A DNA stretch of 64,000 nt from Rhodococcus sp. Leaf247. Its GTDB lineage: Bacteria > Actinomycetota > Actinomycetes > Mycobacteriales > Mycobacteriaceae. The stretch's first letter is position 1, and every line of letters begins with the position of its first letter. Shown here one piece after another: positions 55,464 through 64,000 of this stretch. The stretch lies in contig NZ_LMRP01000003.1 of assembly GCF_001426185.1 (NCBI RefSeq), forward strand, positions 1 to 64,000, written 5' to 3'. The position numbers and the translations under genes are program-made. The notes beneath the pieces are model-generated. The model was not told where the DNA came from. It did no database searches and saw nothing but the letters and a program-made list of their open reading frames with translations.

Positions 55464-56377
55464 CCTCCTCCGGTTCCGGTGACTCCGGCGAAGTGAAACG
55501 AGAAGCAGTGTCCGTATCGGCCGACAGCGATTCGGCACCCGAACCCGCTCCGACGAAGACGTCACGTGCGGGACGCGACCTCCCGGCGGCGATCGCCGTC
55601 GGTGGTGGCCTGGGTGTCGGCCTCATCGTCGTCCTGGTGTTCGTGCCGCTCGTCTTCATTCCCATCGCTGCTGTCGCCGTCGCGGTCGCCTCGTGGGAGG
55701 TGACCAAACGTCTGCGCGAGTCCGACATCTCGGTACCGCGAATTCCGGTCATCCTCGGCGGTCAGGCGATGATCTGGTTGTCCTGGCCGTTCGGTGCGCT
55801 GGGCGGTCTGAGCGCGTTCGCGGCGACCGTCCTGGTGACGATGGTGTGGCGGCTGCTCTCCGGCGGGCTCGACGTGGCACCGAAGAACTTCCTGCGAGAC
55901 TGCGCGATCTCGATCTTCGTGCTCGCGTGGCTGCCTCTGTTCGGTGCCTTTGCCACGTTGCTGACCCTGTCGGACGACGGTGGGTTCCGCGTTCTCGTGC
56001 TGATGATCGCGGTGGTGTGTTCCGACGTCGGCGGGTACGCAGCCGGCGTCCTGTTCGGTCGCCACGCGATGGCCCCCGCCATCAGCCCCAAGAAGTCCTG
56101 GGAGGGACTCGGCGGATCGCTCCTGTTCAGCGTGGTGGGGTGCGTCCTCACCGTGTCGTTCCTTCTCGACGCGAATCCGCTCGTCGGTGCGTTGCTCGGC
56201 GTGCTGGTCGTGTTCTCGTCCACCCTCGGCGACCTGATCGAGTCCCAGGTCAAGCGCGAGCTCGGGATCAAGGACATGGGAACGATGCTGCCGGGCCACG
56301 GCGGTCTGATGGATCGTCTGGACTCGGTGCTGCCGAGCATCCTGGTCGCGTGGCTCGTCCTGACCGCTTTCGTCTGA
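55460..56377 (+). CDS. cdsA: Phosphatidate cytidylyltransferase
   Basis: CdsA makes CDP-diacylglycerol from phosphatidic acid and CTP, the branch point for membrane phospholipids. The 305-residue integral membrane protein has a polar N terminus of ~35 residues and about eight membrane helices, with [13 protein letters not shown] and the CDS signature [20 protein letters not shown]...[12 protein letters not shown] near residues 251-290. GTG 55460 overlaps the frr stop. Confidence 0.95.
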   Translation: MTSSGSGDSGEVKREAVSVSADSDSAPEPAPTKTSRAGRDLPAAIAVGGGLGVGLIVVLVFVPLVFIPIAAVAVAVASWEVTKRLRESDISVPRIPVILGGQAMIWLSWPFGALGGLSAFAATVLVTMVWRLLSGGLDVAPKNFLRDCAISIFVLAWLPLFGAFATLLTLSDDGGFRVLVLMIAVVCSDVGGYAAGVLFGRHAMAPAISPKKSWEGLGGSLLFSVVGCVLTVSFLLDANPLVGALLGVLVVFSSTLGDLIESQVKRELGIKDMGTMLPGHGGLMDRLDSVLPSILVAWLVLTAFV

Positions 56378-56382
56378 TTCCC

Positions 56383-57138
56383 GTGCGGGGCGTGATCGCC
56401 AGTCCGAACATCTGGAACTGGCCGGATCTTTACGAAGCCGAGAACCGAGCCCAGGACGTGACCGGAGAGATCGCTCGCGTGCTGCGTTCCGTGGCGCCCT
56501 TCACCGACCGCGACGTCGTCGACGTGGGGTGCGGCGCCGGCTTCCACCTTCCGATGTTCGCTGCGGACGCCCGCAGCGTGGTCGGTGTCGAGCCCCACCC
56601 TCCGCTTCAGGCACGTGCGGCCGCGCTCGCATCCGGGCTGGCGCGTACCCGTGTGACGGGGGGAACGGCGGAGTCGATTCCTCTCGACGCCGCGTCGGTC
56701 GACGTGGTGCACGCACGCACCGCCTACTTCTTCGGCCCGGGATGCGGACCGGGAATCACCGAGGCGATGCGCGTCCTGCGGCCCGGGGGAGTACTCGTCG
56801 TGGTCGATATCGACGCGACAGTGGCCCCGTACGGCGAGTGGATGCGACGTGACCTTCCGCGATACGACCCGGCCGCGGTGGAGCGCTTCTTCGACGCCCA
56901 GGGTTTCGACACGACACGCGTCGTCACGCGGTGGGCGTTCCACGACCGTCGTACCCTCGACGCCGTTCTCGGGATCGAGTTCTCGCCGCGAGTGGCAGCC
57001 GCTGCCGTGCGGGCCGTCACCGGATTGTCCTTCGATGTCGGCTATCGGGTGCACACTCGTCGCAGACCGACGGGCGTGGAACTCGGATCAGGAATCGAGA
57101 AGCGCCCCGATCGTTCTTCCCGCTACGGTGACCGCTGA
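56383..57138 (+). CDS. Class I SAM-dependent methyltransferase (Methyltransf_11 type)
   Basis: A 251-residue soluble methyltransferase. SAM motif I is VVDVGCGAGFHLPMF near residues 46-60, the acidic end of beta-2 is VVGVEPHPP, and post-motif segments include DVVHARTAYFFGPG and ALRPGGVL-like VLRPGGVLVVVDID. The substrate is unknown. GTG 56383 is 5 nt after cdsA; GTG 56392 is also possible. It is not part of the conserved mycobacterial order recalled here, so it may be lineage-specific. Confidence 0.82.
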   Translation: MRGVIASPNIWNWPDLYEAENRAQDVTGEIARVLRSVAPFTDRDVVDVGCGAGFHLPMFAADARSVVGVEPHPPLQARAAALASGLARTRVTGGTAESIPLDAASVDVVHARTAYFFGPGCGPGITEAMRVLRPGGVLVVVDIDATVAPYGEWMRRDLPRYDPAAVERFFDAQGFDTTRVVTRWAFHDRRTLDAVLGIEFSPRVAAAAVRAVTGLSFDVGYRVHTRRRPTGVELGSGIEKRPDRSSRYGDR

Positions 57139-57177
57139 GCCACATCAGGCCGGTACGACGAAGGGCAGCATCTTTTC

Positions 57178-59544
57178 ATGGCAACGACCCCGGCGCACAT
57201 CGCCGACACCCACGACATGATCCGTGTCCAGGGCGCCCGCGTGAACTCCTTGAAGGACGTCAGCGTGGAGATCCCGAAGCGCCGGCTCACGGTCTTCACC
57301 GGGGTGTCCGGATCGGGCAAGAGTTCCCTGGTGTTCGGCACTATCGCTGCGGAGTCGCAGCGGATGATCAACGAGACCTACAGCACGTTCGTGCAAGGCT
57401 TCATGCCGACGATGGCCCGCCCCGATGTCGACATCCTCGACGGTCTGACGACGGCGATCATCGTCGATCAGCAGCGTCTCGGCGCCGATCCGCGATCCAC
57501 GGTCGGTACCGCGACGGATGCCAATGCGCTGTTGCGCATCCTGTTCAGTCGACTCGGCACCCCGCACCTGGGCTCCCCGCAGGCGTTCTCCTTCAATGTG
57601 GCCTCCATCTCCGGGGCCGGCGCGGTGACCGTGGAGAAGGGCGGTCGGCAGACCAAGGAGAAGCGCTCGTTCAGCATCACCGGAGGAATGTGCCCGCGAT
57701 GCGAGGGTCGCGGTGCGGTGTCCGACATCGACCTCACCGCGCTGTTCGACGAGTCGAAGTCGCTGAACGAGGGCGCGATCACCATTCCCGGGTACAGCAT
57801 GGACGGGTGGTTCGGCCGTATCTTCCGGGGCTGCGGGTACTTCGACCCGGACAAGCCGATCGCGAAGTTCACCAAGCGTCAACGCGAGGATCTGCTCTAT
57901 CGCGAGCCGACCAAGATCCAGATCGACGGCATCAATCTGACGTACTCCGGACTGATACCGCAGATGCAGAAGTCGATGCTGTCCAAGGACGTCGATGCGA
58001 TGCAGCCGCACATCCGGGCGTTCGTGGAGCGGGCGGTCACCTTCGCCGTCTGCCCCGAGTGCGACGGGACCAGGCTGAACGAGGGTGCACGCTCGTCGAC
58101 GATCGACGGCGTCTCGATCGCCGACGCCTGCGCCATGCAGATCAGCGATCTCGCCGTGTGGGTCCGCGGTCTGACGGACAGTTCGGTCGGGCCGCTGCTC
58201 GAGTCGTTGGCGGAGACCCTGGCGTCGTTCGTCGAGATCGGCCTGGGATATCTGAGTCTGGATCGCCCTGCCGGAACGCTGTCCGGGGGAGAAGCGCAGC
58301 GCACCAAGATGATCCGGCATCTCGGATCGTCACTGACCGATGTGACCTACGTGTTCGACGAGCCCACGACGGGTCTGCATCCGCACGACATCGCCAACAT
58401 GAACGACCTCCTGCTCCGTCTCCGCGACAAGGGAAACACGGTCCTGGTGGTCGAGCACAAGCCGGAGACCATCGTGATCGCCGACCACGTCGTCGACCTC
58501 GGCCCGGGCGCCGGAACCGACGGCGGCACAATCTGTTTCGAGGGGACGGTCGACGGCCTGCGCATTAGCGACACCGTCACCGGGCACCACTTCGACGACC
58601 GTGTGTCGGTGAAGGACAACGTACGGGCATGGACGGATTCCCTGCAGATCCGAGGTGCCGACGCCCACAATCTCCGGTCCGTCGACGTCGACGTGCCGTT
58701 GGGCGTCCTGGTCGTCGTCACGGGCGTGGCCGGTTCGGGGAAGAGCACGTTGATCCACGGATCGCTGTCCGGACGCGACGGCGTCGTGTCGGTGGACCAG
58801 GGCGCGATCCGCGGTTCGCGTCGTAGCAACCCCGCGACGTACACGGGTCTCCTCGAGCCGATCCGGAAGGCGTTCGCGAAGGCGAACGGCGTGAAACCCG
58901 CACTCTTCAGCGCCAACTCGGAGGGTGCGTGTCCCACCTGCAACGGCAACGGTGTGATCTACAGCGATCTCGCGATCATGGCCGGTGTCGCCACGGTCTG
59001 CGAACTGTGCGGCGGCAAACGCTTCCAGGCATCGGTGCTCGAGTACCGGCTGGGTGGGAAGGACATCAGTGAGGTCCTCACCATGTCGGTGGCGGAGGCC
59101 GCGGCGTTCTTCGGGGAGGGAGATGCGGCTCTGCCCGCTGCGCACAAGATCCTGAGCCGGCTGGCCGATGTCGGCCTGGGCTACATGACGCTCGGGCAAC
59201 CTCTGACGACGTTGTCCGGTGGTGAGCGTCAGCGGCTCAAGCTGGCGACTCACATGGGCGACAAGGGCGGTGTTCTGATCCTGGACGAGCCGACGACCGG
59301 TCTGCATCTGGCGGACGTCGAGCAGCTGCTGGCGCTGCTGGACCGTCTCGTCGACGCCGGAAAGTCTGTGATCGTGGTAGAGCATCATCAGGCCGTCATG
59401 GCCCACGCGGACTGGATCATCGACCTCGGTCCGGGTGCCGGTCATGACGGTGGAACCGTGGTGTTCGAGGGCACGCCGGCGGATCTCGTGAACGCCGAAT
59501 CCACCCTCACGGGTGAACATCTGGCGGCCTACGTGCGGCGCTGA
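57178..59544 (+). CDS. UvrA-like ABC ATPase, short (drug-resistance type) class
   Basis: A 788-residue protein with two UvrA-type ATPase halves: Walker A GVSGSGKSS (~42-50) and GVAGSGKST (~520), signatures LSGGEAQR and LSGGERQR, and Walker B regions ending DEPTTGLH in both halves. Zinc-finger-like pairs CPRCEGRG/CPECDGTR and CPTCNGNG/CELCGGKR are present. It is about 150 residues shorter than housekeeping UvrA (~950), mainly in the region that carries UvrB contact and insertion domains. Such class proteins include DrrC-like self-resistance factors. Its role is unproven; not the main excision-repair UvrA. Confidence 0.88.
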   Translation: MATTPAHIADTHDMIRVQGARVNSLKDVSVEIPKRRLTVFTGVSGSGKSSLVFGTIAAESQRMINETYSTFVQGFMPTMARPDVDILDGLTTAIIVDQQRLGADPRSTVGTATDANALLRILFSRLGTPHLGSPQAFSFNVASISGAGAVTVEKGGRQTKEKRSFSITGGMCPRCEGRGAVSDIDLTALFDESKSLNEGAITIPGYSMDGWFGRIFRGCGYFDPDKPIAKFTKRQREDLLYREPTKIQIDGINLTYSGLIPQMQKSMLSKDVDAMQPHIRAFVERAVTFAVCPECDGTRLNEGARSSTIDGVSIADACAMQISDLAVWVRGLTDSSVGPLLESLAETLASFVEIGLGYLSLDRPAGTLSGGEAQRTKMIRHLGSSLTDVTYVFDEPTTGLHPHDIANMNDLLLRLRDKGNTVLVVEHKPETIVIADHVVDLGPGAGTDGGTICFEGTVDGLRISDTVTGHHFDDRVSVKDNVRAWTDSLQIRGADAHNLRSVDVDVPLGVLVVVTGVAGSGKSTLIHGSLSGRDGVVSVDQGAIRGSRRSNPATYTGLLEPIRKAFAKANGVKPALFSANSEGACPTCNGNGVIYSDLAIMAGVATVCELCGGKRFQASVLEYRLGGKDISEVLTMSVAEAAAFFGEGDAALPAAHKILSRLADVGLGYMTLGQPLTTLSGGERQRLKLATHMGDKGGVLILDEPTTGLHLADVEQLLALLDRLVDAGKSVIVVEHHQAVMAHADWIIDLGPGAGHDGGTVVFEGTPADLVNAESTLTGEHLAAYVRR

Positions 59545-59547
59545 GAG

Positions 59548-60393
59548 TCAGCCGATCGAAAAGATGGCTGCCTGAGCGGTGATCTTCTTCGCCTTCGCGA
59601 GGCGAGGCAGATCGCTTCCGTCACGGACGCCGGAGCCGTCTTCACCGAGCTGCTCGATGACCTCTTTCGCCCACGCGACGTCCTGGACGCTGGGAGCGAG
59701 TTCCTTGTTGACGATGGGGCCCTGATCGGAATGCATGCAGAGCTTGCCGGTCATTCCCATCGACACGGTCAGCTGACTGTCGCGGCTGAGCATGCTGTCG
59801 TTCACGGCCAGGGTCGGTCCGTCGATCGGGCCGGGCAACCGTGCTGCGCGGCTGGAGACGACGAGCCGGGCGCGGGGGTAGGACATCGCCATCGGGTCGT
59901 CGCTCATCCCGGTGTCACGACGGAAGTCGCCGCTTCCGAACGCGAGGCGGAAGGTGGCTTCGGCACGGGCGATCTCCGGTGCGGCTTCCAGGCCCATCGC
60001 GGACTCGACCAGTGCGACGATGCGGCATCCTTCGCCGAGACGCGCGGCCGTGGCCTCGACCTGGCTGCCACTCTCGGTTTTGGCCAGCATGACGCCCTCG
60101 AGGGTGTCGATGCCGCGAAGAGCCTCGAGATCGTCCGCCCAGAACTCGGTCGTCGCGTCGTTGATGCGCACCCATGCGCGTCCACCGGCGCGAAGCCAGG
60201 ACACCACGGCGTCGCGTGCTGCCGGCTTCGCACCGGGTGCCACCGCGTCCTCGATGTCGAGGATGATGGCGTCGACCGCGGATTCGGCAGCGGGGGTGAA
60301 CAAGTCGGGCTTGCTCGCGGGAACGAGGAGCCACGAGCGTGCTTTGTCTGCAGCCACTACGGGTAGCACTGGGTTCTCCATGAAGGTCGTCAC
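59548..60393 (-). CDS. HpcH/HpaI-family CitE-like lyase
   Basis: A 281-residue TIM-barrel enzyme of the citrate-lyase beta-subunit superfamily. It has RSWLLVPASKP (substrate/CoA-binding Arg region), DAIILDIEDAVAPGAK with metal-site acidic residues, RINDATTEFWADDL, VALVESAMGLEAAPEI with the metal-binding Glu, and FGSGDFRRDTG. CitE-like proteins cleave or form malyl-, citramalyl- or hydroxyacyl-CoA esters. There is no CitD/CitF partner. GTG 60393 has AGGA about 8 nt upstream; ATG 60381 is an alternative. A large inverted repeat precedes it. Confidence 0.82.
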   Translation of the reverse strand: MTTFMENPVLPVVAADKARSWLLVPASKPDLFTPAAESAVDAIILDIEDAVAPGAKPAARDAVVSWLRAGGRAWVRINDATTEFWADDLEALRGIDTLEGVMLAKTESGSQVEATAARLGEGCRIVALVESAMGLEAAPEIARAEATFRLAFGSGDFRRDTGMSDDPMAMSYPRARLVVSSRAARLPGPIDGPTLAVNDSMLSRDSQLTVSMGMTGKLCMHSDQGPIVNKELAPSVQDVAWAKEVIEQLGEDGSGVRDGSDLPRLAKAKKITAQAAIFSIG

Positions 60394-60454
60394 TGCGGAT
60401 GTCCTGTCGGTGGATCGCTCGCGGTTACCGGTCGATCCCCACTGTGCACGGCTC

Positions 60455-60500
60455 GACCGCCCACGTGAAGGTTCTGTCAATAGTGTTCACGTGAGCGGTC
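60455..60500. promoter_or_regulatory. 15-bp-arm inverted repeat over a -35 box, upstream of CitE-like gene
   Basis: GACCGCCCACGTGAA (60455-60469) and TTCACGTGAGCGGTC (60486-60500) pair at 14 of 15 positions with a 16-nt spacer. On the minus strand the spacer contains a perfect TTGACA, though no good -10 is evident at 17-18 bp. The site is 62 bp before the CitE-like start and 26 bp after the LapA-domain gene, so it could be a repressor operator or a terminator hairpin without a T-run. Confidence 0.55.
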
Positions 60501-60525
60501 GGACAGAGCGGCTGTGACTGTGATG

Positions 60526-60906
60526 TCACTTACGCTTGGCGGCCCGTCGTACCTGGAGGATGCGCACTCCGCCGGCAGTGGCCATGACGAGTGCTCCGGC
60601 GACGGCGGCGAGCAGCATGCCGATACCGATGGGGAGATCGAACGTCCAGCCGAACAGGTGGATGGGCACGCTGTCGAGGTTCTGCAGGATGAACACCATC
60701 AGCACGACCAGGATGATCGCGCCGACGACCAGACCTGTGTAAAGCGCAGCGGCGCGCGTGTGCTTGACGCCGTCCGGGGTCTTCCCGGCCGCCATGCGGG
60801 TGTCCACCGTGTCGCCCGGGCCGTCGAAAGGTGCCGAGGTGGTCAGAGGGGCGTCCGCGCCGGTGCCGGCGGTCGGATCGGATGCGTCGTGCGATGAGCG
60901 AGCCAT
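60526..60906 (-). CDS. LapA-domain (DUF1049) membrane protein
   Basis: A 126-residue protein with a polar N terminus (~55 residues, Asp/Thr/Ala-rich) and two membrane helices (about 62-82 and 96-117). The LapA-domain signature ILQNLDSVPIHLFGWTFDLPIG lies between them, and the end is basic (RRAAKRK). Family members are small envelope proteins linked in some bacteria to lipopolysaccharide assembly; in actinobacteria the role is unknown. ATG 60906 was chosen over upstream starts, which lie in the promoter region shared with rlmN. Confidence 0.85.
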   Translation of the reverse strand: MARSSHDASDPTAGTGADAPLTTSAPFDGPGDTVDTRMAAGKTPDGVKHTRAAALYTGLVVGAIILVVLMVFILQNLDSVPIHLFGWTFDLPIGIGMLLAAVAGALVMATAGGVRILQVRRAAKRK

Positions 60907-60997
60907 GTGTCGATCATGCTGCACCGACGTGTCGAATGCACGTCCCGATCGGCGGTGTCCGCAGGTAGTACGTGGACAGTGAGACAATGGAGGCACT

Positions 60998-62110
60998 ATG
61001 GCACCCATCGCTCTCCCTCTCGTATTCGACGCTCCCCGTCGCGGCATGCCCGCGAAGCATCTCGCGGACCTCGACGCCGACCAGCGTCGTGCCGCTGTCG
61101 TGGCCCTGGGCCTGCCGGCATTCCGAGCGGATCAGCTGGCCCGTCAGTACTACTCGCGCCTCGAGGCGGACCCGGCGAAGATGACCGATCTGCCGGCGTC
61201 GGTACGCGAGAAGGTGGGCGAGGCACTCTTCCCGACCCTCCTGACCCCGATCAAGCACATCGCGTGCGACGGAGGCGACACGAGGAAGACGCTGTGGAAG
61301 GCCGGTGACGGCACGCTGCTGGAGTCGGTTCTGATGCGCTACCCCGACCGTGCGACGTTGTGCATCTCGAGCCAGGCGGGGTGCGGGATGGCGTGTCCGT
61401 TCTGCGCTACCGGCCAGGCGGGACTGCAGCGCAACCTGTCGACGGCGGAGATCGTCGACCAGGTGCGGTCCGCCGCAGCCGACCTTCGGGACGGGGCCGT
61501 CGAAGGCGGCGAGGGACGCCTGTCGAACGTCGTGTTCATGGGCATGGGGGAGCCGCTGGCCAACTACAAGCGGGTCGTCGCAGCGGTGAAGCGGATCGTC
61601 TCACCTGCGCCCGAAGGATTGGGGCTGTCCCAGCGTTCGGTGACCGTGTCGACGGTGGGCCTCGCGCCGGCCATTCGCAAGCTCGCCGACGAGGGCCTGA
61701 CCGTCACGCTCGCCGTGTCGCTGCACTGCCCGGACGACGAACTGCGCGACACGTTGGTACCGGTCAACAACCGCTGGTCGATCTCCGAGGTGCTCGACGC
61801 TGCGCGGTACTACGCGGACACCACGGGCCGTCGAGTCTCGATCGAATACGCGTTGATCCGCGACATCAACGATCAGCCGTGGCGTGCCGACCTGCTCGCC
61901 AAGAAGCTGAAGAAGGCACTCGGCGCGTTGGTGCACGTCAACCTGATCCCGCTGAACCCGACACCGGGCAGCGAGTGGGATGCCAGCCCGAAGCCGGTCG
62001 AGCAGGAGTTCGTGCGGCGGGTGCGCGCGCAGGGAGTCTCCTGCACCGTGCGCGACACGCGCGGCCAGGAGATCGCAGCTGCCTGCGGTCAGTTGGCCGC
62101 GGAGAACTGA
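60998..62110 (+). CDS. rlmN: Dual-specificity 23S rRNA/tRNA m2A methyltransferase RlmN
   Basis: RlmN is a radical-SAM enzyme that methylates A2503 of 23S rRNA and A37 of some tRNAs. The 370-residue protein has the radical SAM motif [14 protein letters not shown] (CxxxCxxC) near residues 126-139, [11 protein letters not shown], and the C-terminal Cys in SCTVRDTRG that forms the catalytic thiohemiketal/methyl-carrying partner with an upstream Cys. Both required cysteine regions are present. ATG 60998 agrees with the family N terminus ([18 protein letters not shown]). Confidence 0.95.
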   Translation: MAPIALPLVFDAPRRGMPAKHLADLDADQRRAAVVALGLPAFRADQLARQYYSRLEADPAKMTDLPASVREKVGEALFPTLLTPIKHIACDGGDTRKTLWKAGDGTLLESVLMRYPDRATLCISSQAGCGMACPFCATGQAGLQRNLSTAEIVDQVRSAAADLRDGAVEGGEGRLSNVVFMGMGEPLANYKRVVAAVKRIVSPAPEGLGLSQRSVTVSTVGLAPAIRKLADEGLTVTLAVSLHCPDDELRDTLVPVNNRWSISEVLDAARYYADTTGRRVSIEYALIRDINDQPWRADLLAKKLKKALGALVHVNLIPLNPTPGSEWDASPKPVEQEFVRRVRAQGVSCTVRDTRGQEIAAACGQLAAEN

Positions 62111-62111
62111 C

Positions 62112-62390
62112 TCAGGAGTGGCGGGGCTTGCGTCGACGCAGGACGTCGCGGACGAGGATGAACGCGATGGCGGCGGCGAAGCCGATCAGCCACAGGTCCT
62201 CGACGCGTCCGCTGTGATTGCCGATGATCATCACGAGAAGCATCGCGACGGTCACCCAGCCGGCGATACGGGACGTGCGGGGGCCCTCGCCGCTCCATCC
62301 CCATTCGGCGGACGGAACTTCGGCGGTGCTCACGTTCGTCGTGGGAACGCGGTCGACGTCGGAAGCGTGGTTCCGGCTGATGTCGGTCAC
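62112..62390 (-). CDS. DUF2631 membrane protein
   Basis: A 92-residue protein with a polar N terminus, the conserved AEWGWSGE sequence, and two membrane helices (about 43-59 and 67-82), ending RDVLRRRKPRHS. It is a homologue of Rv2876, and DUF2631 is actinobacteria-specific with unknown role. It is convergent with rlmN; the two stops are one base apart. Confidence 0.87.
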   Translation of the reverse strand: MTDISRNHASDVDRVPTTNVSTAEVPSAEWGWSGEGPRTSRIAGWVTVAMLLVMIIGNHSGRVEDLWLIGFAAAIAFILVRDVLRRRKPRHS

Positions 62391-62478
62391 GGCCGATCCT
62401 CCTGATGCTCTGTGATCCTGGTGCAGATGGTGACGTCACCCTAGCGCGCGGTACGACCGCCTGTCGTAGGGGATGGCG

Positions 62479-63003
62479 TCAATCCTTCAACGCCGCCACG
62501 TAACGCCCGGTGGCGATGCGCTGGGTGGCCCGGTTGAGCGGGCCGCCCAGGGCGACCAGTCGATTTCCCGGCCTGGAGAAGGCGCGGATGACGGCGTACA
62601 CGGTGTCGGTCTCGACATCTCGGCGCACCGAGAAGCTCTCCTCGCCGCTCTCGGGGTGTCCGGGGAGCGTTCCGTAGGCGAATCCGCGGCGATGCGGTTC
62701 GTCGATCAGATCGACGACTCTGCAGGGGATGCGGACCGGACCGAGTCGCAACACCACCACGGCGTCGACGACGGCCCTCGGCGAGGTCGCCCGAACCGTG
62801 AGGCCTGCACCGCGGTGCATGTCCCAGGCCAGGATCTTCGCGGCGGCTCGTTCGAACAGGTCGACGCCGGTACCGATCGGTTCCTCGACATCGACATGGT
62901 GGTAGCCGGCGGGCATCACCTCGCGCGCCGTTCCGCCGACCTCCGAGTACGTGAACGGGGTTCCGATGTAGGTGTCGGGGTCCGCGGACGGAAGGAACGG
63001 CAT
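62479..63003 (-). CDS. DUF1990 protein
   Basis: A 174-residue soluble protein of the DUF1990 family. It has [20 protein letters not shown] near the start, [17 protein letters not shown] in the middle, and [17 protein letters not shown] followed by [17 protein letters not shown] near the end, all family segments. Function unknown. The open frame continues through the antisense of dxr, but ATG 63003 is the family start. It is divergent from dxr with a 75-bp gap. Confidence 0.87.
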   Translation of the reverse strand: MPFLPSADPDTYIGTPFTYSEVGGTAREVMPAGYHHVDVEEPIGTGVDLFERAAAKILAWDMHRGAGLTVRATSPRAVVDAVVVLRLGPVRIPCRVVDLIDEPHRRGFAYGTLPGHPESGEESFSVRRDVETDTVYAVIRAFSRPGNRLVALGGPLNRATQRIATGRYVAALKD

Positions 63004-63078
63004 CACGCCATCCTGGCACGGAGGGGAGCGACTGCGCCCGCACACGTTCCTCTCAGCGCGGTCGTTCACACTGTCCTG

Positions 63079-64000
63079 GTGACGGACGCGAAGACGAGGG
63101 TGCTCGTTCTGGGCAGCACGGGATCGATCGGTACCCAGGCGCTCGAGGTGATGGCAGCACGCCCCGACAAGTTCACGGTCGTCGGACTCGCGGCCGGCGG
63201 CGGCAACATCGACCTCCTGCGACGACAGATCGACGCGACCGGCGTCACCGAGGTCGCGGTGGCCGATGTCGATGCGGCGAGACGGCTCGACCGTCCCGGT
63301 GTCCGGTCCGGCGCCACCGCCGCGACCGACCTGGTCCGCGAGGTGGGTGCCGACGTCGTCCTCAACGCCCTCGTCGGCTCGCTGGGTCTGCCGCCGACAC
63401 TGGCGGCCCTCGAATCGGGCGCCCGGCTGGCGTTGGCCAACAAGGAGTCCCTGGTGGCGGGCGGGTCGTTGGTGACCTCCGCTGCGGCGCCCGGTCAGAT
63501 CGTCCCCGTCGACTCCGAGCACTCCGCGGTGGCGCAGTGCCTCCGCGGAGGCCGCGCGGACGAGGTGGCACGGCTGGTCGTCACGGCATCGGGCGGCCCG
63601 TTCCGCGGGTGGGACCGCGAGGGTCTGGAGTCCGTCACCCCCGACCAGGCGGGCAAGCACCCCACCTGGTCCATGGGCCCGATGAATACCCTGAACTCCG
63701 CGACGCTGGTGAACAAGGGCCTCGAGGTGATCGAGGCGCACCTGCTGTTCGGGATCCCGTACGACCGCATCGACGTCACGGTGCACCCGCAGTCGATCGT
63801 CCACTCGATGGTGACGTTCACCGACGGCTCGACGCTCGCCCAGGCCAGCCCCCCGGACATGAAGCTGCCCATCGCGTTGGCGCTCGGCTGGCCCGCCCGC
63901 ATCGCCGACGCCGCGGCGGCCCTGGACTTCACGCGATCACACACGTGGGACTTCGAACCCCTCGACGACGCCGTGTTTCCGGCCGTCGCACTCGCGCGTC
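63079..64000 (+). CDS. dxr: 1-deoxy-D-xylulose 5-phosphate reductoisomerase (3' truncated by window edge)
   Basis: Dxr (IspC) converts DXP to 2-C-methyl-D-erythritol 4-phosphate with NADPH, the committed step of the MEP isoprenoid pathway and the target of fosmidomycin. About 307 of the usual ~390 residues are inside the window. Seen are the NADPH loop [10 protein letters not shown] (12-18), [23 protein letters not shown] with metal-binding acidic residues, [41 protein letters not shown] region and [10 protein letters not shown]. Start GTG 63079. The C-terminal helical domain is beyond the edge. Confidence 0.95.
   Translation, partial: MTDAKTRVLVLGSTGSIGTQALEVMAARPDKFTVVGLAAGGGNIDLLRRQIDATGVTEVAVADVDAARRLDRPGVRSGATAATDLVREVGADVVLNALVGSLGLPPTLAALESGARLALANKESLVAGGSLVTSAAAPGQIVPVDSEHSAVAQCLRGGRADEVARLVVTASGGPFRGWDREGLESVTPDQAGKHPTWSMGPMNTLNSATLVNKGLEVIEAHLLFGIPYDRIDVTVHPQSIVHSMVTFTDGSTLAQASPPDMKLPIALALGWPARIADAAAALDFTRSHTWDFEPLDDAVFPAVALAR

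Overview
The window is GC-rich chromosomal DNA from a mycolic-acid actinobacterium, most likely Rhodococcus or a close Nocardiaceae relative. Gene order follows, nearly gene for gene, the Mycobacterium tuberculosis blocks Rv2967c-Rv2965c (pca-rsmD-coaD) and Rv2927c down to about Rv2870c (sepIVA-DUF177-rnc-fpg-osmC-smc-ftsY-amt-glnB-glnD-ffh-amidohydrolase ... rpsP-KH-rimM-trmD-lppW-rplS-lepB-rnhB ... dprA-viuB-xerC-rpsB-tsf-pyrH-frr-cdsA-rlmN-dxr). This order is recalled, not searched. No tRNA, rRNA, CRISPR array, insertion sequence or prophage was seen.

Layout. 1-5142: end of pyruvate carboxylase, rsmD, coaD, the septation factor sepIVA, then a ribosome/repair run (DUF177, rpmF, rnc, mutM). 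5143-15477: a complete potassium block, a 29-codon membrane peptide plus kdpFABC with the kdpDE two-component system, followed by a large flippase-like membrane protein carrying a degenerate kinase domain; this block splits mutM from osmC. 15489-21228: osmC, acylphosphatase, smc, ftsY. 21241-25667: nitrogen control (amt, PII, glnD) behind a well-formed GlnR operator array. 25748-28408: ffh and an amidohydrolase. 28413-34254: a citrate/tricarboxylate module, with a DcuR/CitB-type response regulator and DcuS/CitA-type kinase on the minus strand, divergent from tctC-tctB-tctA-usp, and a CRP-like site between them.

34451-46587: translation, tRNA modification, secretion and competence genes (rpsP, khpA, rimM, trmD, a beta-lactamase-fold lipoprotein, tex, a His-rich membrane protein, rplS, lepB, rnhB, DUF2469, yraN, comM-like, dprA). 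46510-48371: a small accessory insertion with an apparently solitary C5-cytosine DNA methyltransferase divergent from an Lsr2 paralogue. 48400-51843: an iron-regulated siderophore-interacting flavoprotein behind an IdeR box, xerC, a MinD/ParA-like ATPase and an M23 peptidase. 52154-56377: rpsB-tsf-pyrH-frr-cdsA. 56383-64000: a methyltransferase, a short UvrA-like ABC ATPase, a CitE-like lyase, a LapA-domain protein, rlmN, DUF2631, DUF1990 and the 5' part of dxr.

Most of the window is conserved housekeeping sequence in tight operons with 4-nt overlaps. The most informative readable signals are regulatory: a phased GlnR array, an intrinsic-type terminator between PII and glnD, direct repeats before kdp, a CRP-like site before tct, an IdeR box before the siderophore gene, a 15-bp-arm inverted repeat before the CitE-like gene, and a recurring TANNNT element 6-8 nt before several start codons that predicts leaderless mRNAs. 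All functions are inferred from sequence motifs and remembered families; no database search was run.
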